Shown here piece by piece: positions 17,581-24,990 of a DNA stretch of 64,000 bases. Each line of letters opens with the position of its first letter. The first letter of the stretch is position 1. The DNA comes from Acidisarcina sp. (GTDB taxonomy: Bacteria > Acidobacteriota > Terriglobia > Terriglobales > Acidobacteriaceae): the NCBI GenBank assembly GCA_035539175.1, contig DATLIY010000007.1:124001-188000 (forward strand), read 5' to 3'. Under the pieces are notes generated by a model, which was given only the letters and a program-made list of their open reading frames with translations, had not been told where the DNA came from and made no database searches. The position numbers and the translations under genes were made by a program.

Positions 17581-18480
17581 ATGCGACCAACTGTACAAGC
17601 GCTGCTATGGCGCCTTCTTACTACAATATTTCTAGCGGTGACCGCCTTTGCGCCACCGGCCACCTCAGCACAGAGCAAAAACGACTTTACCGGCGATGTT
17701 ATGGCCCTCGTCCGCCGCGCCGCGGCCAATGAGATGCAGGCAAACCAGAGCCGGGGAACACAGAACCCAAGTCCTGTCCGGTTTACGATCCATAAAAGGG
17801 ATCAGAAGGGGGCCACGACTAAGGAGATCATACAGACACGGGAAGGCAGCGTCGCCCGCCTCATCGCGGTCAATGACATGCCTCTCTCTCCAGAACAGGA
17901 GCAGGCTGAACACGCCCGTTTACAGCGGCTGCTCGATCAGCCAGAGATACAGGAGCATCGGCGTAGGCGGGAAAAGGAAGACGCAGACCGCGCCAATAAG
18001 CTCATCAAGGTGATGCCCGACGCGTTTCTCTACTCCTACGCTGGCATGGCGCAAGCACCCAGCGGTCCGGCGATCAAGCTCCACTTCAAACCCAACCCTA
18101 ACTTTGTCCCTCCCGATCAGGAATCTCGCGTGGCCACCGGAATCGAAGGCGAGTTGTGGATTGACCAGGCGCAGGAGCGAATGGTGCGCCTCGATGCTCA
18201 CCTCTTTCAGGATGTGGATTTTGGATGGGGCATCCTCGGGCGGCTCTACAAGGGAGGCGACATTCACATTGAGAATGCCGACATCGGCAATCACAACTGG
18301 CAACTGGTAAACATGAAGATGGACCTCGTGGGAAAGGCCCTCATGCTCAAAACGCTGACCTTCCACATCACGGAAACTGCGAGCGGCTTTCAACCCGTCC
18401 CAAGAGAATTAACCTATCAGGATGCGGTTCACCTGCTGCAATCCAACTCATACCCTCTGGTTCCGGCGTCGGGGAGATAG
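17581..18480 (+). CDS. Exported protein of unknown function, LolA/outer-membrane-lipoprotein-like
   Basis: 299 aa from the ATG at 17581, which starts a clear signal peptide (residues 1-~31, MRPTVQALLWRLLTTIFLAV ending near ATSAQS). The mature part starts with helical charged segments (DVMALVRRAAANEMQANQ; EQAEHARLQRLL then HRRRREKEDADRA) and then beta-rich segments (GPAIKLHFKPNPNFVPP, GIEGELWIDQAQERMVRLDA, WQLVNMKMDLVGKALM). The antiparallel-sheet pattern recalls LolA/RseB-type lipid-binding folds, but this is only an impression. It is convergent with the menC-like gene, 5 bp apart. Confidence 0.65.
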   Translation: MRPTVQALLWRLLTTIFLAVTAFAPPATSAQSKNDFTGDVMALVRRAAANEMQANQSRGTQNPSPVRFTIHKRDQKGATTKEIIQTREGSVARLIAVNDMPLSPEQEQAEHARLQRLLDQPEIQEHRRRREKEDADRANKLIKVMPDAFLYSYAGMAQAPSGPAIKLHFKPNPNFVPPDQESRVATGIEGELWIDQAQERMVRLDAHLFQDVDFGWGILGRLYKGGDIHIENADIGNHNWQLVNMKMDLVGKALMLKTLTFHITETASGFQPVPRELTYQDAVHLLQSNSYPLVPASGR

Positions 18481-18485
18481 CCGTC

Positions 18486-19610
18486 TCAGGACACCAGTTC
18501 CAGCGCGCGGATAGTCTCTTTGCGTACGGTGAGGCGCTCCACAAGCTCTGTCTTTACTTCAAAGCCCCGCCCTGGTGTCGTAGGCACTTGAATCTCCCCG
18601 GCGGAAGAGACAGTCACCTCCGGCTCGATAATGTCTTCAGCCCAATACCGCTTGGAGGCCGAGACATCTCCTGGCAGGGAGAAGTTCTCCAGGGAAGAAA
18701 GAGCGATGTTGTGGGCGCGGCCAATCCCCGTCTCCAGCATGCCTCCGCACCACACAGGGATTCCCCGCTCATGCGCAACATTATGCACCGCGATGGCCTC
18801 GCTGAAACCACCCACCCGGCCCAGTTTGATGTTGATGATGCGGCATGATTCCATGTCGATTGCCGCCAGAGCATCGCGCCGGTTACGAATCGATTCATCC
18901 AGGCAAATTGACGTCTCCAACTGCTTCTGCAACATCGAATGGAAATAAAAATCGTCTGCCCATAGAGGCTGCTCGATCATCAACAATCCAAATTCATCGA
19001 AGCTCAACAGATGATTGGAATCCCGCACACGATATGCAGAATTGGCGTCGCAGCTCAGCAAAATCTCCGGCCAGCGCTGGCGTACTGCTCGAAAAACCTC
19101 GGTATCCCAGCCCGGCTTGCACTTCAGCTTTATCCGTTGATATCCGGCGGCCAGTTCCTTCTCCACTTCCGCCATCAGGAGTTCTATGCTCGGCTGAATC
19201 CCAATCGAAACCCCGCACGGAATCACTTCCCGAACTCCGCCCAGCAACTGTGCCAGCGGCACACCCTCCATCTGCGCCTGCAGGTCCCAGACCGCATTCT
19301 CCAGCGCCGCCTTTGCCATGCGATGCCCACGCACTCGCCCAAAGAGGTGCGGAATCTTTCCCGGGTGCGCAACCTCAGCCGCAGCGAGAACGGGCGCCAG
19401 TTCGGCCAGCATTATGGTCCAGGCAGTATCCACTGTCTCATCGCTGTAGTAGGGATGCTCTCCAGCAGTGCACTCTCCCCATCCACTCAATCCGTCTGCG
19501 CGAATCTCCGCCAGCAGAATGCGCCGCTCTGTCGTGCGCCCAAAGCTGGTCTCAAAAGGCCGCACAAGCGGGATACGAAGTTCGCGAAGAAAAATAGCCT
19601 CTATCTTCAT
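18486..19610 (-). CDS. menC: o-Succinylbenzoate synthase / N-succinylamino acid racemase (enolase superfamily)
   Basis: 374 aa. Catalytic set of the OSBS/NSAR group: KLK (Lys161, Lys163), metal ligands in LLSCDANSAY (Asp188), LMIEQPL (Glu213) and ICLDES (Asp238), and general base in NIKLGRVGG (Lys262). From family knowledge these lie one residue off the Amycolatopsis racemase positions. Sequence alone cannot separate the menaquinone dehydration from N-succinyl or N-acyl amino acid racemisation, and many members do both. No other men gene is nearby. The adjacent co-directional GNAT gene, 33 bp upstream, favours NSAR, so the menC symbol names the family only. Confidence 0.88.
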   Translation of the reverse strand: MKIEAIFLRELRIPLVRPFETSFGRTTERRILLAEIRADGLSGWGECTAGEHPYYSDETVDTAWTIMLAELAPVLAAAEVAHPGKIPHLFGRVRGHRMAKAALENAVWDLQAQMEGVPLAQLLGGVREVIPCGVSIGIQPSIELLMAEVEKELAAGYQRIKLKCKPGWDTEVFRAVRQRWPEILLSCDANSAYRVRDSNHLLSFDEFGLLMIEQPLWADDFYFHSMLQKQLETSICLDESIRNRRDALAAIDMESCRIINIKLGRVGGFSEAIAVHNVAHERGIPVWCGGMLETGIGRAHNIALSSLENFSLPGDVSASKRYWAEDIIEPEVTVSSAGEIQVPTTPGRGFEVKTELVERLTVRKETIRALELVS

Positions 19611-19643
19611 AAAACCCGTGTCTCAATACAGTTTAGGAACCGT

Positions 19644-20447
19644 TCAGCAGAAGGCATCTTCCCCTGCGATTCCAAGTTGGAAAACTCCGTTGCCTTCAGC
19701 ATCCTTTTCGAAGTCCATCACGGCAAGCCCCCGCTCGAACGCATGCTGAAACTGCTCCCGTACTTCCCTTTGCGCCGCTAGAGCTTGCGTCAGATCCTTC
19801 GCCTGCTTCCACTCCCCGATTGCCGCTGGAATCAGAATCGTTTCCACAACCTCTGTCGTTGGGAGATTACCCGAGAGCGCCCTCCAAACGCGAGAAGAAT
19901 CCATCCACCATTCGGCATGCAGACGGTCCGTAGGCATGCCCGCCTGCAACTGGGATGAGGATACACCATAAAAGTCCGGCGTATAGCGACGAACAATCGC
20001 TCCCAGCCGGCGAATGTTCAAATGAGCGTTTTTAATCTCCAGCGGATCGAAAGTCCATTCCATCAGGACAATTTTCCGGCTAAGAGCATCGGCTCGCTGG
20101 CTCAGTTTCAGCCTCTGGCCAATGCCTCGATTACGATATGGCGCCCGTACCGCCAGCATATGCGAGTGTAAGTAACCTTTACTGTTACGAATACCGGGAA
20201 GAGCCATTGCGAAACCGATCAGGTTGCGCGCCTCTCCCTCCGGAGCACTTCCCGGGATCGAAGTATCAAATGCTCCGAAGACCTGCCCGCCAATCTTCTG
20301 AATCACGATAAACTCGCGCCTGGGGATAACGTCTCCGCCGGAGTAACCCCAGACCTCAATCTGCAGATCGACACAGGCGGCAAGTTCCTCCAGCCCCGAG
20401 CAGGAGCGAATCAAAATAGGATTTGTAACCGTTGAAGTATCATTCAC
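19644..20447 (-). CDS. GNAT-superfamily acyltransferase (COG3375-like), racemase partner
   Basis: 267 aa from the GTG at 20447, which overlaps the mazG stop as GTGA; earlier starts would run far into mazG. GNAT features: LIGFAMALPGI (beta 4), HMLAVRAPYRNRGIGQRLKL (pyrophosphate-binding Q/RxxGxG loop) and IVLMEWTFDPLEIKNAHLNI. The family-specific stretch YGVSSSQLQAGMPTDRLHAE and late DRLHAEWWMDS resemble the predicted acetyltransferases commonly found beside OSBS/NSAR genes. In the Geobacillus D-to-L amino acid pathway a GNAT succinyltransferase makes the racemase substrate; a similar role is inferred here. Confidence 0.82.
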   Translation of the reverse strand: MNDTSTVTNPILIRSCSGLEELAACVDLQIEVWGYSGGDVIPRREFIVIQKIGGQVFGAFDTSIPGSAPEGEARNLIGFAMALPGIRNSKGYLHSHMLAVRAPYRNRGIGQRLKLSQRADALSRKIVLMEWTFDPLEIKNAHLNIRRLGAIVRRYTPDFYGVSSSQLQAGMPTDRLHAEWWMDSSRVWRALSGNLPTTEVVETILIPAAIGEWKQAKDLTQALAAQREVREQFQHAFERGLAVMDFEKDAEGNGVFQLGIAGEDAFC

Positions 20448-21349
20448 GGCTTCAACCCTCCATCCACATTCCTCTCGAGTTCCTTGGCATCGTTCCACAG
20501 GTGATCGAGCGCTTCCAACGGCAGCGATTCCAGTGGCTCCGCCGCGGCACACTCCATTGCGCGGAATCGCCTTCGAAACTTCGCATTCGTGCCACGAAGC
20601 GCCATCTCGGGATCTACCTTCAGACGGCGGGCTAGATTCACCGCGGTGAACAGCAGATCTCCGACCTCTGCTTCGACGGCCGCATGGGAGCCTGCCTCCG
20701 ATGTCGCACTCTCGGCTATTGCCTCCCTCAGCTCGGCTGTCTCTTCATCCAGTTTGGCAAAGAGTCCTTCTATCTCCGGCCAGTCAAAGCCGCTCTTGGC
20801 TGCACGCGACCCCAGCTTGGCGGCCTCCAACAAAGCGGGCATCCCACGCGGAATGGAATCCAGCCGCGACTCCTTCTCTTCTTCCTCGACGCGCGCAATC
20901 TTCTCCGCCCGTTTGATTTCATCCCAATTACGGAGAACCTGCGCCGCATCGATACCCTCCGTCGTCAAGCGTTGCGCAGAATTTCCAGCGGCTGCCGCTG
21001 CCTCCTCCCCAAAGACATGCGGGTGCCTGCGAATCAGCTTGCGATTCAAACCATCGATTACTTCCGCAATCGTGAAGTAGCCTGCCTCAGTGGCCATCTG
21101 CGCATAGAAGAGCACCTGCAGCAGCAGGTCGCCCAGTTCTTCCTTCAGGTCCGTCCAATGCCGGCGCTCGATGGCGTCCAGAACCTCGTAGGTCTCCTCC
21201 AGCGTGTACTTTCGTATCGTGTCGAAGTTTTGCTCGCGGTCCCACGGGCAACCACCGGGACCTCGCAAACGCGCCATGATTGCAACCGCCTCCGCAAATG
21301 CGGCCTCTGGCAGATTCTGTTCTTTTCGCTGAAATTCCGGGCTATCCAT
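20444..21349 (-). CDS. mazG: Nucleoside triphosphate pyrophosphohydrolase MazG
   Basis: 301 aa with the two tandem MazG domains. N-terminal: LRGPGGCPWDREQNFDTIRK, LEETYEVLDAI, LKEELGDLLLQVLFYAQMA and RRHPHVFG. C-terminal: LDEETAELREAI and EAEVGDLLFTAVNLARRL with ALRGTNAKFRRRFRAME. ExxE...ExxD metal-binding quartets are seen in both. The enzyme hydrolyses NTPs to NMPs and pyrophosphate in nucleotide-pool cleansing. It is the first gene of mazG-GNAT-menC, with coupled GTGA overlap to the second. Its start is 57 bp from the divergent prepilin peptidase start. Confidence 0.96.
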   Translation of the reverse strand: MDSPEFQRKEQNLPEAAFAEAVAIMARLRGPGGCPWDREQNFDTIRKYTLEETYEVLDAIERRHWTDLKEELGDLLLQVLFYAQMATEAGYFTIAEVIDGLNRKLIRRHPHVFGEEAAAAAGNSAQRLTTEGIDAAQVLRNWDEIKRAEKIARVEEEEKESRLDSIPRGMPALLEAAKLGSRAAKSGFDWPEIEGLFAKLDEETAELREAIAESATSEAGSHAAVEAEVGDLLFTAVNLARRLKVDPEMALRGTNAKFRRRFRAMECAAAEPLESLPLEALDHLWNDAKELERNVDGGLKP

Positions 21350-21406
21350 GCCTACACTTTAAACCGAACTCCGCAGCGCTACCCCGTATACTGCCAGTAT
21401 CCAGAG

Positions 21407-22264
21407 ATGACCCTGCTCGCGTCCGTCTTCCTAACGCTCTTCGGTCTCGCCTTCGGCAGCTTCCTGAACGTCTGCATCTCCCGGCTGCCGCAGCATCAGT
21501 CGGTTGTGACCCCGCGTTCCCACTGTCCCCGATGCGGAGCCTTTATTCCGGCTTCCGACAACATACCGCTCCTTAGCTGGATTCTTCTCCGCGGACGATG
21601 CCGCACCTGCAGCGCCAAAATATCGCTGCGCTATCCACTCGTCGAAGCCGCCCTGCCCGCGCTCTGGATCGCCTGCTACTTCACCTTTGGGTGGACCCTG
21701 AGCTTCGCCGGAGCCGCCGTATTCTGCTTTCTGCTGCTCGGGCTGGCCGTGATGGACGCGGAGACAATGCGCCTGCCAGATGCCTTCACGCTGCCTGGAA
21801 TAGTTCTGGGTATAGCCTTCGCTTTTGCCGAATCTGGAAGTGCACTGATAGGACGTGCGCTGGTCGCACCGCAAGCCGGATCCCTGGCATCCTCGCCAGC
21901 CTCGCCGTGGAGCGCAATGGGCGCGTCGGCAGCCTCGGCTGTACTCGCCGCCGCATGCATCGTTTTTATCCGTATGCTCTATCGATGGATCCGCGGCCAG
22001 GAAGGAATGGGACTGGGCGACGCTAAACTGCTGGCAATGATCGCGGCGTGGCTGCGCGTCGAGCGCACGATACTGGTTTTCTTTGTGGCAGTGGTTGCCG
22101 CGGCGTTGGTAGGAATTGCTGGACGGTTGCTGCAGCCTTCGCAGCAGAGCAAAGAAGGGTGGCTCGAAGAGCGGCTTCCCTTTGGCACATTTCTAGCCTG
22201 TGCGGCTATCTACGCGTTATTCCTGGGCTGGCGTACGATTCACTGGTATATGGGCTTCTTTTGA
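21407..22264 (+). CDS. pilD: Type IV prepilin peptidase / N-methyltransferase (A24 family)
   Basis: 285 aa from the ATG at 21407; the open frame continues upstream antisense to mazG and is not used. Features: N-terminal FGLAFGSFLNVCISRLP, zinc-binding CPRCG and CRTCS pairs flanking DNIPLLSW, first catalytic Asp in LAVMDAETMRLPDAFTLPG and the second in GMGLGDAKLLAMI (GxGD). About seven helices. It cleaves and N-methylates type IV pilin or type II secretion pseudopilins; none of those genes is in the window. An Ala/Ser-rich cytoplasmic insert (AGSLASSPASPWSAMGASAA) is not part of the core motif set. Its 3' end overlaps the convergent DinB gene by 59 bp. Confidence 0.94.
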   Translation: MTLLASVFLTLFGLAFGSFLNVCISRLPQHQSVVTPRSHCPRCGAFIPASDNIPLLSWILLRGRCRTCSAKISLRYPLVEAALPALWIACYFTFGWTLSFAGAAVFCFLLLGLAVMDAETMRLPDAFTLPGIVLGIAFAFAESGSALIGRALVAPQAGSLASSPASPWSAMGASAASAVLAAACIVFIRMLYRWIRGQEGMGLGDAKLLAMIAAWLRVERTILVFFVAVVAAALVGIAGRLLQPSQQSKEGWLEERLPFGTFLACAAIYALFLGWRTIHWYMGFF

Positions 22265-22832
22265 CCCCATTCGGAAGCACAGGCGTAGCCTGCCGGGGAA
22301 GATGGCTTGTGGGAGCTTCCGCCAGAATGCGCTGTATCTGGTCCAGATGGTGAAGTCCATGAATCACGTGGAACCGGCGCCATTGGTCCACCCGGAGCGG
22401 CCCCAGAATCTGATGGCTTGCCACTCTCTGGAGCCCGAACATCGTCCGGCACTGGCTCAACAGCTCATCCATCTTTTCGGCCTCACTGGAGAGCTTCCAC
22501 GCGAGTTCGCGGCCACTCAGCGGAAGCGAAGACTGCGGCGGCACGGTCTCAGGAGGAGCAGAGGCCCCCTTGGGCATCCGTCCCAGGCTCAGGACCACCA
22601 TCTGCAGCCACCATTCCAGCGAAGTGCACTTGGCAGCCGTCGGGCGGCGTTTCTCCAGCCGGGTCGTCAGGGTCGTACTCGTAAGTTGATACGTGAGAAT
22701 CAGATGCTCCACAACCTGTTGAACATTCCAGCGCAGCAGATTGCCGCCGGGATGCACCTGCGCCTCCTCGGCGTCAACCGAACCCAGGACGGAATGAAAC
22801 AGATTTTCAACGTTCTGAAGTATGGGATGCAT
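22206..22832 (-). CDS. DinB/DUF1569-family protein
   Basis: 208 aa. Four-helix DinB-type pattern with putative metal-ligand histidines: WNVQQVVEHLILTYQL (His in helix 2), LGPLRVDQWRRFHVIHGLHH (C-terminal His pair with following LDQIQRIL). The family includes thiol-transferases and uncharacterised stress proteins; the substrate is unknown. The last ~25 residues (LPRQATPVLPNGVKRSP and on) are low in helix signal and are encoded inside the 59-bp overlap with the prepilin peptidase gene. Confidence 0.82.
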   Translation of the reverse strand: MHPILQNVENLFHSVLGSVDAEEAQVHPGGNLLRWNVQQVVEHLILTYQLTSTTLTTRLEKRRPTAAKCTSLEWWLQMVVLSLGRMPKGASAPPETVPPQSSLPLSGRELAWKLSSEAEKMDELLSQCRTMFGLQRVASHQILGPLRVDQWRRFHVIHGLHHLDQIQRILAEAPTSHLPRQATPVLPNGVKRSPYTSESYASPGITRR

Positions 22833-22858
22833 TCGATTCTTTCACCCAAAATTGATAT

Positions 22859-22886
22859 CGAAAGTGCTCCTCAATACGCACTTTCG
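22859..22886. promoter_or_regulatory. 9-bp inverted repeat upstream of the DinB-like gene
   Basis: CGAAAGTGC (22859-22867) and GCACTTTCG (22878-22886) flank a 10-base spacer, 27 bp before the DinB-like start. It could be an operator or a leader hairpin. The remaining ~210 bp up to 23095 shows no gene. Confidence 0.35.
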
Positions 22887-23095
22887 TGGACGATAGACCT
22901 CCAACCAAGAACTTGGTAGTCCCTATCTAGCTACCCCTGTCCGGCCTTCCCGGCGGAATGTAACAACCACGCAGAGGCTAGCACCTGAGATCGCGATTGC
23001 AAACCATACCATCGCATTATCTGGTGCGACAAAGGTGTTAGTACGCGACCCGGCCCGTCCCTAATATGTATGCCATTTCCTTCACGTGGTGAGAT

Positions 23096-23803
23096 TCAGC
23101 GCGCAGATTTTGCAATTTCCGCAAGTGCCTTGCGCGCCGCTTTCGCCCGCCGTCCATCCGGATCAAGATTGAGGTAGAGCTTGTAATTCTGCGCTGCTTC
23201 GTCCATCTGATTCATCTTGCGCGCCGACTCGGCTATACCAAATGCAGCGTCTGCGTTCTCAGGGTCCAGCGACAGGGCCTCTTTGTAGCGGATATAGGCT
23301 CCCCTATAGTTTTCCGTCTGGAAATACATCTTCCCGATCCCGATATCCTCGGCTGCCATCTTGGGATTGTGTACGGGCTGGGCGATCGATTTCTGTTCTT
23401 TTCGGGAGGCATCGGGATCGCTGTCGTCCAGCCCCTCCAATCGCGTTCGGCTGGAACTAACCCCCTCATCGGTGGAGTTCGCACCCTGGCCATCCGGGGG
23501 CTGCCCAGCGGCGCTCGACGAGCCTTCCCCAGCCTCATCCGCCGGCGCTGCCCGAACCTGTCCTGACCGCGCTTCCCTGGCTGCACTCTCCGACTGCGCC
23601 TCTGGAAAAGGATTTTCTTCCGCACCCGATTTCTTTTGGGGCTGACCCGACTCAGTGGCAGCCTTATCGCTCCCCGGCCCCTGGGCTGGCGTGGATGCGG
23701 TTTTCTCTGGAGTCGCTGGGTGGGATTGTTCCTGGGCCAGAATCACCGAAGGAACGCCACTCAGCACGGCAAGGAGAAAGACGAGAGTCGAAGGACGCAA
23801 CAT
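23096..23803 (-). CDS. Exported TPR-repeat protein
   Basis: 235 aa. Signal peptide at residues 1-~23 (STLVFLLAVLSGVPSVILAQ). Then ~115 residues of low-complexity Pro/Ala/Glu/Ser/Gly linker, and a C-terminal block of about two to three TPRs: AAEDIGIGKMYFQTENYRGA, YIRYKEALSLDPENADAAFG and AAQNYKLYLNLDPDGRRAKA. Such proteins are periplasmic scaffolds. Partner unknown. Divergent from the SET-domain gene with 119 bp between the starts. Confidence 0.82.
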   Translation of the reverse strand: MLRPSTLVFLLAVLSGVPSVILAQEQSHPATPEKTASTPAQGPGSDKAATESGQPQKKSGAEENPFPEAQSESAAREARSGQVRAAPADEAGEGSSSAAGQPPDGQGANSTDEGVSSSRTRLEGLDDSDPDASRKEQKSIAQPVHNPKMAAEDIGIGKMYFQTENYRGAYIRYKEALSLDPENADAAFGIAESARKMNQMDEAAQNYKLYLNLDPDGRRAKAARKALAEIAKSAR

Positions 23804-23922
23804 AGTCCTCTTCAGTCTAGACGATCTGCCACAGGATGGAGATGCCTGGTTCCGCCTTTGTTCCCGGCAGGATGCAGCCGTCGCCGCGTATTGCTATACT
23901 CGGCCAGAAACTATTGAAATCC

Positions 23923-24507
23923 ATGGCCCTTATTATCCGTTCTTCCGCCATCCATGCAGCCGGCTGTTACACGACCTCACCCATCCGCGCGAATACCCGT
24001 GTGGTCGAGTACACCGGGCCGCGTATTTCAAAAGAAATTGCCGACGAGAGGTATCAGAACCTGCCGGTCACCTACCTGTTCGGCATCGGCGACGGCTCCG
24101 TTGTGATCGATGGGCACGGGACCGCGATGTTCATCAACCACTCCTGCGATCCCAATTGCGAAACGGACGAAAAGAAGGGGCGCGTCTGGATCAAAGCGAT
24201 CCGGGATATCGCGGCGGGCGAAGAGCTCACTTACGACTACAACCTCTACGATGGAGATGAGAGCGAGGCTTTCTGCAATTGTGGCGCGAAAACTTGCCGC
24301 GGAACCATGTATTCCCGCGAGGAAATCCGCCGTCGCCGCCGGGCAGCCAAGGCAGCATTGGCCAAAACGAAGGGCGCACGGGACCCAGGCAAAAAGGCGC
24401 AATCGGGCAAGAAAATGGTCGGCCGCAAGCCTGCTACCGGCGACCGGGTTCAGCACACCACTGCCCCCGGAAAGCAAGCCGGGAAGCAAAATCGGACGCG
24501 CGCCTGA
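23923..24507 (+). CDS. SET-domain protein-lysine methyltransferase-like protein with basic tail
   Basis: 194 aa from the ATG at 23923; the longer frame from 23836 adds a sequence without domain match. Residues ~1-120 are a complete SET domain: SSAIHAAGCYTTSPIRANTR, RVVEYTGPRIS, TAMFINHSCDPNCE (the catalytic pseudoknot), GEELTYDYNLYD and a post-SET CNCGAKTCRGTM whose cysteines can bind zinc with the CDPNC cysteine. Residues ~135-194 are Lys/Arg/Ala-rich and probably disordered (RRRRRAAKAALAKTKGAR). SET enzymes methylate protein lysines in eukaryotes; some bacteria carry them. Target unknown. Confidence 0.88.
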   Translation: MALIIRSSAIHAAGCYTTSPIRANTRVVEYTGPRISKEIADERYQNLPVTYLFGIGDGSVVIDGHGTAMFINHSCDPNCETDEKKGRVWIKAIRDIAAGEELTYDYNLYDGDESEAFCNCGAKTCRGTMYSREEIRRRRRAAKAALAKTKGARDPGKKAQSGKKMVGRKPATGDRVQHTTAPGKQAGKQNRTRA

Positions 24508-24572
24508 CTCTGCAGATTCGGGAACGCTAGTATCCAGAGCGATAGTATCGGGAACGGGGAGACGGTGACTCG

Positions 24573-24839
24573 ATGCGTTTATGGCAGAAGCTCGTTCTGA
24601 TGAACGTAGTAGCGGTGGGCGGCTGCCTGTTGCTGCTGTCTCTCATTCCGGGCCACGTACCCCGCAGCGTCTATTTCGTAACCGCGGCACTGGCCTTTGG
24701 GTTGGGAAACTCAATCGCATTTCTCGGACCCCATCTCTCCCGGGACACCACAGGCCGCCCCGAACGCCTGCAATTGCTGATCACCTTCGCCTTGCTCATC
24801 CTCGCCTGTTTTCTCGCCTGGATGTGGTACCGGCGCTGA
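24573..24839 (+). CDS. Small membrane protein, unknown function
   Basis: 88 aa, three hydrophobic segments: KLVLMNVVAVGGCLLLLSLI, SVYFVTAALAFGLGNSIAFL and LLITFALLILACFLAWMW, ending in YRR. A GGGGAG ribosome site lies about 11 nt upstream of the ATG. It follows the SET gene by 65 bp on the same strand. No family recognised. Confidence 0.7.
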   Translation: MRLWQKLVLMNVVAVGGCLLLLSLIPGHVPRSVYFVTAALAFGLGNSIAFLGPHLSRDTTGRPERLQLLITFALLILACFLAWMWYRR

Positions 24840-24901
24840 TCCAGATCGCATCGCGAACAGCCATTCTGGCGTAATTGGACGCCGAGGCAACTGCATCGCA
24901 A

Positions 24902-24970
24902 GCAGGGTAGCTGGCGAGCGGATACAATCAGTTTTTTAGGGATTGTTTTCGCCTGCCGAAGCTACCCTGC
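24902..24970 (+). ncRNA. Nested-hairpin leader element upstream of dnaX
   Basis: Three stacked, collinear helices can form from one 69-nt stretch ending 20 nt before the dnaX start. Outer: GCAGGGTAGCT (24902-24912) with AGCTACCCTGC (24960-24970), 11 bp. Middle: GGCGA (24913-24917) with TCGCC (24949-24953). Inner: ACAATC (24924-24929) with GATTGT (24941-24946), loop AGTTTTTTAGGG. All arms are exact complements. It does not look like SRP RNA (no GGAAG tetraloop motif) and has no terminal U-tract, so a leader structure, attenuator or small RNA is more likely than a terminator. Confidence 0.55.
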
Positions 24971-24990
24971 ATGCAACACACCGAGAGACA

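Noticed and set aside
24902-24970. Nested hairpin considered as the bacterial SRP RNA sometimes found before dnaX
   Set aside because: The GGAAG tetraloop and conserved asymmetric-loop sequence of SRP RNA domain IV are absent.
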